DNA of 64,000 nucleotides from Limosilactobacillus ingluviei DSM 15946 (GCF_001435775.1 NZ_AZFK01000028.1:1-64000); one strand, 5' to 3'. Positions 52,743 to 61,463 are shown, numbered from the stretch's first letter. The notes: generated by a model from the sequence alone, not told the origin. Numbers and translations are program-made.

Positions 52743-53555
52743 TTGAAGCAGGAAATGGCTTGGGAGCGTGCTCAACATGCCAATACTCGGGGCGAAGAGT
52801 GGCTGGGGCGCTTGATTAATCACCTTGATCCGACAACGCTAAGTCAATATGATCGTTTGGCGGAATTAAATGAAAAAATGTTGGCAACGTTTAGTGAGAC
52901 CAGTCAATTGACCCTCGGCGGCCAGCCGGCGGCGCTTAAGTTTGTTTATGGTTACTTAAAGATTGTTGATGATCAGTATTTTATTCATGATGTTAATCAT
53001 CAACGAGAATTTCCGCTGTTGGTCAGTGATAGCCAACAGCAAAATCCTAAGTTGGCGGATGGGGTGGCAATTAAGGCCCGGCGTGATTTGGCGACGGGAA
53101 CGTATGCCCTGGTGCGGGTGCTGCCAGTAATCAATCAGGTTGACCACCATCAACAAAAGTTGCGAGCGACGGTCAAACGAAAGCGCCAGCCTGGTCAAAG
53201 CGAGCAAGGGGGGATCAAATTAACTCAGCCGGCCCAGCTAGCTTGGCTGGCTCAACAGAAGGTCTTGGTGGTGGGCAATAAGCCGGCCCAAGCCTTTGCG
53301 GATGAATTAAAACCGTACGTGGAAGTAAAGCTGATGGATGGTTATGAGGATCAACCGCGGGCGATTTTTACGGCAATGCAGGCGGCCGACTTTGTTTTTA
53401 TTCTGATCGATAGCGTCCCGCACGCGATTACTGATTATACGAAGACGCAGCCGAGCTTGGCGCCGACCAGTCGTAAGGTTCAAATTTTTCGCAACCCGCG
53501 CCGCGAAGCAGGGGTGATTCGGCTTAGTTACTTGTATGCGACCCGGAATGACTAA
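52743..53555 (+). CDS. DUF2325-type C-terminal half of a split protein
   Basis: This frame of about 270 codons continues the upstream one after its TAA. No strong ribosome site precedes the possible TTG (52743) or ATG (52755) starts. A helical stretch and a small beta-rich middle lead to a DUF2325-like Rossmann domain (about 168-265): QQKVLVVGNKPAQAF, KLMDGYEDQPRAIFTAMQAA, DFVFILIDSVPHAITDYTK and IFRNPRREAGV. The function of DUF2325 is unknown. It may be expressed only by readthrough or not at all. Confidence 0.6.
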   Translation: MKQEMAWERAQHANTRGEEWLGRLINHLDPTTLSQYDRLAELNEKMLATFSETSQLTLGGQPAALKFVYGYLKIVDDQYFIHDVNHQREFPLLVSDSQQQNPKLADGVAIKARRDLATGTYALVRVLPVINQVDHHQQKLRATVKRKRQPGQSEQGGIKLTQPAQLAWLAQQKVLVVGNKPAQAFADELKPYVEVKLMDGYEDQPRAIFTAMQAADFVFILIDSVPHAITDYTKTQPSLAPTSRKVQIFRNPRREAGVIRLSYLYATRND

Positions 53556-53624
53556 AAAGGCGGTTGGTGAGCAGGATAATTTGATACACTTAGAAGAAAT
53601 GACTGTTAAAGGGGAAATGAGATT

Positions 53625-53951
53625 ATGAAGTCTCGGTTTGGCTTAATGGTTTTATTGGTACTGGGGTTATTATTATTTGGCCTTAGTCAAACTGCGTTAC
53701 TAGTTGCAGCATCCGACACGTCCCAAGAAACGGCCATCAAACGGGCTGTCGTCAAGAAGGGGAAGCTTAGGTACCTAAGGGCCCGTTTTCCCGCCCTATA
53801 CCAACGGGAATGGGAAATTGAGCAGAATGATGATGGCGACTATGAGGTAACCGGCTTCTTTAAGTTGCGCGGACATTTACGGCATTTTGAAGCGGTCGTG
53901 GAAGAAGAGGCGGGCGAGTATCGGTGTACCGATTTTCAACGTGGCTATTGA
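53625..53951 (+). CDS. small exported protein of unknown function
   Basis: This 108-residue protein has an N-terminal signal peptide (SRFGLMVLLVLGLLLFGLSQTALLVAAS). The basic and acidic mature part (AIKRAVVKKGKLRYLRARFP, EIEQNDDGDYEVTGFFKLRG, VVEEEAGEYRC) suggests a small alpha/beta domain, perhaps PepSY-like; that is a guess. AAAGGGG lies upstream of the ATG at a slightly long distance. It stands alone between the DUF2325 gene and the monooxygenase gene. Confidence 0.6.
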   Translation: MKSRFGLMVLLVLGLLLFGLSQTALLVAASDTSQETAIKRAVVKKGKLRYLRARFPALYQREWEIEQNDDGDYEVTGFFKLRGHLRHFEAVVEEEAGEYRCTDFQRGY

Positions 53952-54040
53952 CTGCTTGGCAAATCAGTTGAGCTTGACCAGATTGAGCTTGTATAATGGT
54001 AATGTAAGCGATATCTCGGTAAACAGAAAGGGGTCTTTCG

Positions 54041-54328
54041 ATGATTTTGATTAATGTGCACTGCGATGTTGATCCAGCTAAGCGCGACGCCTTTAAGGAC
54101 TACTTAAAGAACCTAGTCGAAAAGTCGCGCCAGGATCAAGGAAACCTCTTTTACACCTACTTGATTGATGGCCTCGACGAAAATAAGTTTATGATCGTTG
54201 AAAATTGGGCGGATCAAGCTGCCATTGATGCCCACAACAAGACGGCGCACTTGCAAGACTTCTTGCAAAACGCCCGCTCCTATTTGACGAAAGATTTCGT
54301 GATTCGGATCGCGGAAGTTGCGGAATAA
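54041..54328 (+). CDS. antibiotic biosynthesis monooxygenase (ABM/YgiN-like) domain protein
   Basis: This 95-residue single-domain protein has the dimeric ferredoxin-like ABM fold. INVHCDVDPAKRDAFKDYL is followed by QGNLFYTYLIDGLDENKFMIVENWADQAAIDAH with the typical ENW and H residues. Such proteins act as quinol monooxygenases or cofactor-free oxygenases; the activity here is unknown. It has an AAAGGGG ribosome site. Confidence 0.85.
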   Translation: MILINVHCDVDPAKRDAFKDYLKNLVEKSRQDQGNLFYTYLIDGLDENKFMIVENWADQAAIDAHNKTAHLQDFLQNARSYLTKDFVIRIAEVAE

Positions 54329-54336
54329 TCGAACGT

Positions 54337-54377
54337 AAAAATCGGTCACTTTGCTTGCTGGCAAGGTGACCGATTTA
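54337..54377. terminator. bidirectional terminator
   Basis: AAATCGGTCAC and GTGACCGATTT with inner TTGC/GCAA form a stem between convergent genes. Confidence 0.8.
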
Positions 54378-55550
54378 TTATTCCACGACGGTTAGCTTGG
54401 CCTTTTCCATCGCTTGTTCACTGAGGGCTTGACCGATCCCAGGACGGTCGGGTACGTGGTAGTAACCATCAACGGGTTGGTAGTGGAAGCGGCCGCTTTG
54501 GTAGTTGTCAGGCTTTAAGTTAATCTCGTGTTCTTCGTGGATCACGAAATTGCTAATGGCAGCTTCAACTTGCAGCGTTGCAGCGGTCGCAATTGGCCCG
54601 CCACAGGTGTGGAATTGCACCCCGACGCCGTAGGCACTGGCGAGGTGGGCAATTTTTACCGCTTCAGAAATTCCACCGCAAACGCCAAGATCGGGTTGGA
54701 CGATGCCGACACTTTGGTGTTCTAAGAAGGGTTTGAACTGCCACCGGGTCGTTAAGCGTTCACCAGTCGCCAAGGGGATCGCCGTATGTTGAGCGACGGT
54801 CGCAAATTCTTGCTGCTCTAAAGAACTAAAGGGTTCTTCATAGTAATAAATGTTCAGTGGAACGAGGCGCTGAGCAAATTGAATGGCCGCCTGGGGTTCT
54901 AATTTGCCGTGACATTCGACGATCAGATCAGCATTAGGGCCAATCGTTTCACGCACAGCAGCAACCCGCTCAACGGCTGCTTGGAGCTGGTGTTGGGATA
55001 AGAGGTAACGGTTCGCCACAAAGCGTTGCTCTTCTTCAAACTGGAGCGGATCCAGTTTGAAAGCCGTATAACCTTCTTCCACCGCCGTTTTCGCCACTTG
55101 AGCAAATTCAGCGGGGGTTTTAACCAGCCGAGACTGAGCTTCCCAACCGTACTGTAATTGGCTGGCATACGCGCGTAGTTTAGCATTGGTTTGCCCACCT
55201 AACAATTCATAGACCGGGACCCCGAGGACTTTCCCCTTCAAGTCCCAAAGGGCGCAGTCCAGGGCACTGATGGCGGAATAAAAGATCGCCCCACCGCTTT
55301 TGGCCCAAAAGGTATGCTGATAGAAGCGTTGCCAGTGATGCTCAATTTGCAGTGGATCCTGGTGGATTAACATTTGCCCAAGGTCTTTGAGGGCGGCGAC
55401 TGCGGCGGTTTGACCATGGCCATAAGCAATCCCCGCTTCGCCAAAGCCACTTACCCCAGTGTCAGTAATGAGGCGCACAACGACGGGATGCCAGTACTTC
55501 TTCAGCCGGGCCCAGTGTAGTTGATAGATTTCGACCCGTTGGATTTGCAT
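54378..55550 (-). CDS. enolase-superfamily acid-sugar dehydratase (galactonate dehydratase-like)
   Basis: This 390-residue mandelate racemase/muconate lactonizing family enzyme has all the metal and base positions. They are FKLDP (Lys strand), VECHGKLEP (metal Glu and His), YYEEPF, TGERLTTRW, QPDLGVCGG (Asp) and QFHTCGGPIATAATLQ (catalytic His). The last motif closely follows the DgoD form HCPLGPIALAACLQ. Dehydration of an aldonic acid is likely; the exact sugar is unknown. It starts 3 bp after the binding-protein gene, so the two form an operon. Confidence 0.85.
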   Translation of the reverse strand: MQIQRVEIYQLHWARLKKYWHPVVVRLITDTGVSGFGEAGIAYGHGQTAAVAALKDLGQMLIHQDPLQIEHHWQRFYQHTFWAKSGGAIFYSAISALDCALWDLKGKVLGVPVYELLGGQTNAKLRAYASQLQYGWEAQSRLVKTPAEFAQVAKTAVEEGYTAFKLDPLQFEEEQRFVANRYLLSQHQLQAAVERVAAVRETIGPNADLIVECHGKLEPQAAIQFAQRLVPLNIYYYEEPFSSLEQQEFATVAQHTAIPLATGERLTTRWQFKPFLEHQSVGIVQPDLGVCGGISEAVKIAHLASAYGVGVQFHTCGGPIATAATLQVEAAISNFVIHEEHEINLKPDNYQSGRFHYQPVDGYYHVPDRPGIGQALSEQAMEKAKLTVVE

Positions 55551-55553
55551 AGG

Positions 55554-56429
55554 TTATTCCCCCTTGACCGAAGCTGGCACCTTAAAGTACTTCACGTCCT
55601 TATCGGCCGGCTTTTTCGTTAGATCGTGGCCGTAGTACTTAATCATAATCTTAGAGAGGGTCCCATCTTTTTGGAGTTTGGCCAGTTCCTTGTTGATCTT
55701 TTTTTGCAGGCCGGGTTCATGCTTGTTGATCAAAAAGCCGATCCCTTTGCCCATCAGGTTGGTCCGGTAGTACAGTCCCTTGGCCATGGTCAAGCCTTGG
55801 ATCTTACTGCGCTTCATGCCAGTGCTTAAGCCGTAGTAGTCATTTGGAATGAAATCGGTCTTGCCGTTGGCCACGTCATTCATTAACCCATTGGCACTAT
55901 CGTAGTTGACCAATTTCGCACCCATGAATTGAGCGAAACGTTGGTTGGAAGTCCCGGCTTCCCCTGCGGACTTCTTACCCTTTAGATCACTCCAAGAGTG
56001 GATGCTGGATTGGTCTTTGGCCCGGACCAGCAATCCCCCAAAGGAGTATTTGTACGGGGTTGAAAAGAGGTACCGTTTGGCATAAACGGAGGACAGATTA
56101 AAGTTCCCGGCAGCTAAATCGGCTTTCCCAGACGCGACGGCGGTTAGTTCACCCGCGACATTCAACTCTTTGAATTCCACTTTCATCCCTAATCCCTTGG
56201 CAACTTGGCGGGCGATTTCAACTTCATAGCCCGTCAGGTGCCCCTTCTTATCATGGAATGAAGAAGCATACATATCCCCAGGAGTTGCAACGACCAGGGT
56301 CTTTTTATCGTTGGTTGCCGCTTGGGCGGCTTTTAAGTGTTGCCAGCCCAAGGTTCCAGCCAAACTAAAGCCGACCACTGCCGCCGTTGCGGCTAAGGCG
56401 GTGAAGAAACGTTTTTTATTCCAGTGCAT
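55554..56429 (-). CDS. family 3 extracellular substrate-binding protein without lipobox
   Basis: This protein of about 291 residues begins with a signal peptide (HWNKKRFFTALAATAAVVGFS to KAAQAA) but has no lipobox cysteine. The mature part is an SBP_bac_3 domain: TLVVATPGDMYASSFHDKKG, LTGYEVEIARQVAKGLGMKVEF, and late NKELAKLQKDGTLSKIMIKYYG. No permease or ATPase genes accompany it. The ATG at 56429 is 8 bp from AAAGGAG. The partner gene is the dehydratase 3 bp downstream. Ligand and mode of surface retention are unknown. Confidence 0.85.
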   Translation of the reverse strand: MHWNKKRFFTALAATAAVVGFSLAGTLGWQHLKAAQAATNDKKTLVVATPGDMYASSFHDKKGHLTGYEVEIARQVAKGLGMKVEFKELNVAGELTAVASGKADLAAGNFNLSSVYAKRYLFSTPYKYSFGGLLVRAKDQSSIHSWSDLKGKKSAGEAGTSNQRFAQFMGAKLVNYDSANGLMNDVANGKTDFIPNDYYGLSTGMKRSKIQGLTMAKGLYYRTNLMGKGIGFLINKHEPGLQKKINKELAKLQKDGTLSKIMIKYYGHDLTKKPADKDVKYFKVPASVKGE

Positions 56430-56480
56430 GATCAAGACTCCTTTAAAAATTTAATGGTTATTGCTTTAATTTTAATCTTG

Positions 56481-56495
56481 TTGAAAACGATTTCA
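56481..56495. promoter_or_regulatory. perfect cre site upstream of the binding-protein operon
   Basis: TTGAAAACGATTTCA fits WTGNAANCGNWWNCW at every position and is nearly palindromic. It overlaps a minus-strand promoter in which TTGAAA is followed 16 bp later by TAAAAT. CcpA repression is expected. Confidence 0.7.
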
Positions 56496-56499
56496 ACAG

Positions 56500-56923
56500 T
56501 TGGCTTGGCGGGTGATTTGTAATTATTTTCACAGTTTGATAGACGAAAACTAGATAAATGTCTATTTAAACCCGTCGGCTAGGAGTTGGCGGGTCAGCAA
56601 TTTATGGAAAATTATATGAAAAATTAGGGTGACAAAGTTTCTTGTATGAATTTTTCGTCGAATGTCCTTAGAAAGGCGAACATAACAGGGACGAGCTAAG
56701 TTTAGTCTAACCATTGCTGAAACGGAGATAAAAAAATAAATTACAGTGCAATTAACGAACAATAAGATTCCTGCTAAGTTCAAGCCGCTAACGATTGGCT
56801 AAACTAGGCGGGCCAAGTGAAAGGGCATACCCGGGGTTCCGTTAGTGATTTTTTGTATATAAAATCACAAAATTGCTCATTTTTTTAAATTAGTTCAAAT
56901 CAGCCGGCGGAACGCTTACAATA
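56500..56923. other. AT-rich intergenic stretch
   Basis: No gene with a ribosome site is visible. The composition is clearly more AT-rich than the neighbours, and a 73-codon minus-strand open frame here has no coding marks. The right end carries a TACAAT -10-like element (about 56918) for the lipoate ligase gene. It may be decayed sequence. Confidence 0.4.
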
Positions 56924-56953
56924 ATGGCAATAGTTATTGAGGGGATGAAAGCA

Positions 56954-57988
56954 ATGCTGTACTTGGATTTACAAAACGGGGGCGAATTGTTAAAGGACAT
57001 GTTGACCTTTCAAGCGTTACCGGAATTTTTACAGCAACACCCGCGCTTTGTGGGGCAGACGTTGCTGTACTTTTATTCGCCAGCCCGGCCAACGGTGATT
57101 TGTGGGCACTTTCAAAACGTGTACCGTGAAGTGGATCTGAGCTACTTGCGCGCGCACGAAATTGCATTAGTGCGGCGCAATTCTGGTGGTGGGGCCGTTT
57201 ATGTTGATGCGGGTGATTTAACCTATGTCTATATTGCCCCAGCTGGCGCAGACAAAAACGCGCAGTTGAAACAGTACCTGCAGCCAATTTTAGCGGCCTT
57301 ACGGGAGCTGGGGATTGATGCTCAAATGACGGGCCGGAATGATTTAACGTATCGGGGACGAAAATTTTCCGGGATGTCCTTTGCCAAGGTCGGCAAGCAA
57401 ATGTCGTACGGGGGAACGTTGATGTTTGACGTTGATACGGCAACGGCCAGTCACGTCTTGACGCCGTCACCAGCCAAGTTGGCCAACCGGGGGATTCATT
57501 CGGTCCACCAACGGGTCATTAATCTCAAGCCGTATTTGAAGCAAGCGGAGTTTACGGTTAAGGATTTGCAAGTGGCGATTTTGCGGCAAGTGGCAAGGGT
57601 AAACGACCTTCAAACTACTCAGCTGACCTCTACGGAGTGGGCAGCGGTGCAAACCCTGGCTCAGCAAAAGTATGGGCAACCCAGTTGGATTTATGGTCAC
57701 AACCGGACCCCGTACTACGTTGATGCCTATTTTCCGGGTGTGGGGAACTTTGGCATTGGTTTTGCGGTACAAGCGCAACGCTTAAGTCAGGTCAGCCTGG
57801 CTGGCGATTTGTTGACCGTTGATCAAAGCCAGGCCACGGCCCTGGAAAAAGCGCTCAGTGGTGTCCCACTGGCTGTGGACCCAATCAAAGCCGTCTTGCA
57901 GCAGGGAGGCTTGGCAACCGCTTTGGCGCCTTCAGCTCCGGCGGTGTTGGCAGCTAAAATGGTGGCGGCCCGTGCGCATGAAAGCTAA
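56954..57988 (+). CDS. lipoate-protein ligase
   Basis: This protein of about 344 residues attaches lipoate to carrier domains using ATP. The family core is RRNSGGGAVYVDAGDLTYVY and the catalytic Lys lies in FSGMSFAKVG. TGRNDLTYRGRKFSG and a C-terminal accessory domain (about 250-344) with GIGFAVQAQRL are present, as in LplA. I place the start at the ATG at 56954, 9 bp after GAGGGG; two earlier ATGs overlap or precede that site. No lipoyl-enzyme gene is in the window. Confidence 0.88.
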   Translation: MLYLDLQNGGELLKDMLTFQALPEFLQQHPRFVGQTLLYFYSPARPTVICGHFQNVYREVDLSYLRAHEIALVRRNSGGGAVYVDAGDLTYVYIAPAGADKNAQLKQYLQPILAALRELGIDAQMTGRNDLTYRGRKFSGMSFAKVGKQMSYGGTLMFDVDTATASHVLTPSPAKLANRGIHSVHQRVINLKPYLKQAEFTVKDLQVAILRQVARVNDLQTTQLTSTEWAAVQTLAQQKYGQPSWIYGHNRTPYYVDAYFPGVGNFGIGFAVQAQRLSQVSLAGDLLTVDQSQATALEKALSGVPLAVDPIKAVLQQGGLATALAPSAPAVLAAKMVAARAHES

Positions 57989-58020
57989 AAAATCCCCGCG
58001 TGGCAAAGCACGCCGGGATT
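57989..58020 (-). terminator. terminator between convergent genes
   Basis: AATCCC and GGGATT with inner GCGTG/CACGC pairing. The T-run lies on the minus side (ATTTTTTAG), so it serves the DUF2325-like gene best. Confidence 0.7.
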
Positions 58021-58031
58021 AGAAATATGAT

Positions 58032-59696
58032 TTACTTCTTCACCTTATCCAAAGCCGCGCCGATCTGATCGGTCAAGTCTTGGTTGGCAAAGCTGGCGGT
58101 GTCGGCTGGGAAGCCGTTGGCCGCCCGGTAGAGGGCGTCTTCAAATTGGCCCATTGAGAGGGTGTTGGCCACGGCAAAGTTGTAACCCAGTTGGTTTTGG
58201 AAGTCCACTACGGCTTTCGAAGTCCCGTGGTGGGCCTTACTCTTGACGAGGATGACCAGGTCCGCGCCGCGCAATTTGCTCTTGAGGTAGCTCTTTTGAG
58301 TCTTGAAGCCATCGATCACGGTTGGTTCCCCACCGTACAGGCGGATGGTGGCTTCGTAGTCTTCGTGTTCTTGGCGGTTGCCGACTAAGACGGCGACGGT
58401 TTGGCCGCTCAAATCAATGCCGGGGTAGCGTTTTTCCGTGGGAACACTGAGCGTGGTCGCCGGTTTAGCACGCTTTTTGGCAGCTTGCTTGGCCGCCGTT
58501 TTTTCAGCCGTCGTTGGGTAGGTCCAGCGAATCCGCATGGAGTCCGGATCGTTGGTGTACCAAGCTAATTCAACGATCGAGCCGTTGGTGGCTTGCAAGT
58601 TGTCTTCATCTAATAAGAAGGCGTACTTCTTGCCGTTGACCAATAGCGGTTCGTTGTTGGAATTAAAGGTGACCCGCAAGTGCCGCTTATGCTTGTTTAC
58701 CACCCCAAAGTCAAAGGTTTGAATCTGCTGGGCATCGTCAAACTTCAGGTCACCAAGGTGATCAATTTGGCGCAGGGCCTTGTGGACGAAAATATCGGTC
58801 GGGTTGATGTCGGCCTTGACGATCGTCCCGGAGACCAGGTTAAACTTGCGGACGATTGTTTCGCTGATGTGACCAGCTGCTTGGCCGCTGTCGGTCAATA
58901 GTTGGGCTCCGGTCAGCTCCCGTTGGACGACGTATTGCCCCTTTTGACTGTTAAAGGGCGCCGGGGCCTTTTTAACATCTTCCTTGGCCAGGGCCGCCGC
59001 CATGGGGTTGGCACTTGGCACGGGCTTGGTCGCCTTAGCCGGGGATGGTTTCGGTTTGGGTTGGGGCGCCGGCTTGGGCAGGCGAGGGGCCATTACCGCT
59101 TGGGCCTGGGCCAGCAATTGCTTCACCGGGGTGAGCCGGCTGGCCAGGACGGTTTGGTCAGCTTCACTTAAGTCCGCTTCGAGCTTGGCTAGCCGTTTGG
59201 TCAGGTTCACAAAAGCAGGGACAGCAGTGTTGGTTTGGTTAATAAAACCGGTTAATTCCTGCGCCAGGCCCTTGAGCTTGTTCAAGGCGGCATACTGATC
59301 ACCATTCAACGGTGGCAGCGGCGCGGTTGGTTGGCTGATGACCGGGGCAGGCGCCGGCTTTACCGTGGTTGCACTAGCTGGGGTCGGTTGGCCGCTCGGC
59401 ACGGCTGGGGCCAGGGCGGCCTTCGGTTTGGCGACCGCAGCTGATTTTGCTGGGGCCTGACTGGCGGGTGGGGCGACCGGGGTGCGGCGCGGGGCCGTTT
59501 CGTGGCGCTTGATCTGGAATTGGTGCGCCGGGGGTTGGTGGTTGCGCCGGTGAGTTGGCCGGCTGGTCCTATCGACTGGCAGGGCGTTGATCAAGTTCAG
59601 CGCTGCTTGCAGAATCGTGCGGCCTTGCGCCAGTTCGGCTGGGCTGGCGCCGATATTTTGGATGATGGTCATTAAATCATTGCGGTAATCGTACAT
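58032..59696 (-). CDS. long DUF2325-like protein with Pro/Ala-rich linkers
   Basis: This protein of about 554 residues has a short N-terminal helical segment, then Pro/Ala/Thr-rich linkers (about 55-130 and 210-240) around a helical region (about 135-205). A middle domain (about 265-410, with VQRELTGAQLLTDSGQAAG) is followed by a C-terminal DUF2325-like domain. That domain reads TVAVLVGNRQEHEDYEATIR, then GADLVILVKSKAHHGTSKAV. Function is unknown. The ATG at 59696 has AAAGGAGG 8 bp upstream. A second DUF2325-type gene lies 4.5 kb away. Confidence 0.65.
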   Translation of the reverse strand: MYDYRNDLMTIIQNIGASPAELAQGRTILQAALNLINALPVDRTSRPTHRRNHQPPAHQFQIKRHETAPRRTPVAPPASQAPAKSAAVAKPKAALAPAVPSGQPTPASATTVKPAPAPVISQPTAPLPPLNGDQYAALNKLKGLAQELTGFINQTNTAVPAFVNLTKRLAKLEADLSEADQTVLASRLTPVKQLLAQAQAVMAPRLPKPAPQPKPKPSPAKATKPVPSANPMAAALAKEDVKKAPAPFNSQKGQYVVQRELTGAQLLTDSGQAAGHISETIVRKFNLVSGTIVKADINPTDIFVHKALRQIDHLGDLKFDDAQQIQTFDFGVVNKHKRHLRVTFNSNNEPLLVNGKKYAFLLDEDNLQATNGSIVELAWYTNDPDSMRIRWTYPTTAEKTAAKQAAKKRAKPATTLSVPTEKRYPGIDLSGQTVAVLVGNRQEHEDYEATIRLYGGEPTVIDGFKTQKSYLKSKLRGADLVILVKSKAHHGTSKAVVDFQNQLGYNFAVANTLSMGQFEDALYRAANGFPADTASFANQDLTDQIGAALDKVKK

Positions 59697-59856
59697 CGCA
59701 ATTCCTCCTTTAATATAGTGACGCCCCGAGGGGCAACGTAGCGTATTACTTTCATGATACCAGTTTTTGTCAGTGGTCGGGACCAATTTGCCCGAGAAAT
59801 CCGTGGTCAGCCCCCTACCGCGCCGCGTATAATAAAGAAAAGATGAGGTGAGATGA

Positions 59857-60267
59857 ATGAAAAAATTTTACGGATGGGCCGATCACCTGGCGACCTTTTT
59901 GCAGGTCATCAGCCTAGTTTGCATTGGTTTGTTAGGCTTGTCACTGATTTACTTTATGGTCGATGAATTGGTGGCCATCGTCCGGTTAAGTACGCTGCCA
60001 TCGACGTTAGATAACTACTATGTTCTCTTAGAAGCGGTCGTGACCTTCTTCCTCTTCTTCGAATTTATCGCGATGGTCATCAATATTTTGCGCAATGGCG
60101 GCCATATTTCGGTTAACTTCCTGATCGGGCTGGGGATCACCGCCCTGATTCGGTGGCTGATTGCCAACCATGGCAAGGCGCTAGATGCCCTGTTGATTTC
60201 CTTGGCCGTCTTGGCGTTGATTGGTGGGACAATTTTATTAACCAAGTACTTACATGAAGAAAATTAA
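59857..60267 (+). CDS. PsiE-family membrane protein
   Basis: This 136-residue protein has four membrane helices and the PsiE-type stretch LEAVVTFFLFFEFIAMVINILRNGGHISVNFLIGLGITALIRWLI. The family is linked to phosphate starvation in E. coli, but its biochemical role is unknown. The ribosome site is GAGGTGAG. It is a single-gene unit ending at a terminator. Confidence 0.8.
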   Translation: MKKFYGWADHLATFLQVISLVCIGLLGLSLIYFMVDELVAIVRLSTLPSTLDNYYVLLEAVVTFFLFFEFIAMVINILRNGGHISVNFLIGLGITALIRWLIANHGKALDALLISLAVLALIGGTILLTKYLHEEN

Positions 60268-60269
60268 CC

Positions 60270-60301
60270 GGAGAGCTGGCCTGGGGGCGGGCTCTTTTTT
60301 A
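60270..60301 (+). terminator. terminator after the PsiE-family gene
   Basis: AGAGC and GGGCTCT with inner pairing are followed by TTTTTT. Confidence 0.75.
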
Positions 60302-60319
60302 GATATGATAGCGTTGGCG

Positions 60320-61420
60320 CTATTGGCGGGGAGTCAGGCCGGTTTCGCGTTTAAAGACCCTAGTGGCGGCGCCGGGGCTGCTAAAGCCCAGTTGGGTACT
60401 GATCTGGGTAATCGTGTGGTCGGTCCACAGCAGTTCGGATTTAAATTCGTTGATCTGGCACAAGAGGAGATACTGGTGGATTGTCCGGCCGGTCTCGGCT
60501 CGGTATAAGTGGGCCAGGTAGTGCTTATCACGCCCCAGGGCCTGGGCGAGTTGGGCCAGGGTCAAGCCGTGGGCAAAGTGGGTCCGGACGTAGCGTTCGA
60601 TTTGGTTGACCCAGTAATTTTGCCCGGCGTGGGTCAATTGACGACTGTGCTGGACCCGGGTGGTAAACAGCGAGCCAATGGTTTGAATCAGATTGCCCAC
60701 GCTGGTGATAGACGTCATCCCCTCGACGTACAAACACATCTTATCAACCAGGCTGAAGGCGATTTCCGGGGGCACACCGCCTTCGATGCTGGCCCGGGCA
60801 CACAGCGAGATGGCGATAATAGCGATGTTTTTTTGGTTGCGCAACTCTTGCATTGCCGTCCGGCCAAAGGAGCCCGACCGCAAGTAGGCATCCAGTCCCT
60901 GGTTAAAGCGATCTAAATCTCCATCTTTAACGGCAGCCAGCAGGCATTTTTCCAAGTGGTAGCTGTTGTGGTGGCGGGGCCGCGGTTCGTTTTCGTGGGC
61001 TTCCCGGTTGAAACTGAAATCACCGACGAAGTTATTTTCGTAGACGGTCGGCCAGGTATGACAAAGGGTAAAATAGCTCGTCTTACTGAGGGCGACGAGG
61101 CGCTGGCTGCTCAGGGTGGGGAAGTGCTCCTGGTAAAATTCCGTTTCTTCCAAGGTGGTACTGCTCATCCAAGCAATAATCAAGGTAGCTTGGGGGGCCG
61201 AACTGACAATGACGGTAAAGCATTCCTTGGGGTTGGCGAGGTAGAGGTAGACCCCCGACGCCAGGGAATGTTTGATCAGGCGGGTCAGGTAGATACTTGG
61301 CAGGTCGGGCATCGCCGGGGCCTTAAAGCGCTCCGTCAAATGCCCCTGGTGGTCGGCGACAAAGAAGCCGACTTTGGTGGCCCGGTGTAACTCAGTTAAG
61401 TATTGCGTTAAATCCGTCAT
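60320..61420 (-). CDS. AraC-family transcriptional regulator
   Basis: This protein of about 366 residues has a C-terminal pair of helix-turn-helix motifs (about 265-366: HGLTLAQLAQALGRDKHYLAHLYRAETG and TITQISTQLGFSSPGAATRVFKRETG). The N-terminal 250 residues form a sensor part with no recognised cupin motif; YLTELHRATKVGFFVADHQG resembles a PAS-like or PocR-like region. The ATG at 61420 is 8 bp behind AAGGAGG. It is divergent from the GH3 beta-glucosidase gene, its likely target. Confidence 0.88.
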   Translation of the reverse strand: MTDLTQYLTELHRATKVGFFVADHQGHLTERFKAPAMPDLPSIYLTRLIKHSLASGVYLYLANPKECFTVIVSSAPQATLIIAWMSSTTLEETEFYQEHFPTLSSQRLVALSKTSYFTLCHTWPTVYENNFVGDFSFNREAHENEPRPRHHNSYHLEKCLLAAVKDGDLDRFNQGLDAYLRSGSFGRTAMQELRNQKNIAIIAISLCARASIEGGVPPEIAFSLVDKMCLYVEGMTSITSVGNLIQTIGSLFTTRVQHSRQLTHAGQNYWVNQIERYVRTHFAHGLTLAQLAQALGRDKHYLAHLYRAETGRTIHQYLLLCQINEFKSELLWTDHTITQISTQLGFSSPGAATRVFKRETGLTPRQ

Positions 61421-61450
61421 CGTTAGTGCCTCCTTTGCTGATAACGGCGC

Positions 61451-61463
61451 GGTTTCGTAAACC
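61451..61463. promoter_or_regulatory. palindrome in the araC-bgl intergenic region
   Basis: GGTTT-CGT-AAACC is a perfect inverted repeat 31 bp upstream of the AraC start. It is a candidate operator, possibly for autoregulation. Confidence 0.35.

Noticed and set aside
56562-56783. 73-codon minus-strand open frame in the AT-rich intergenic region
   Set aside because: No ribosome site, atypical composition and no similarity to any family I recognise.
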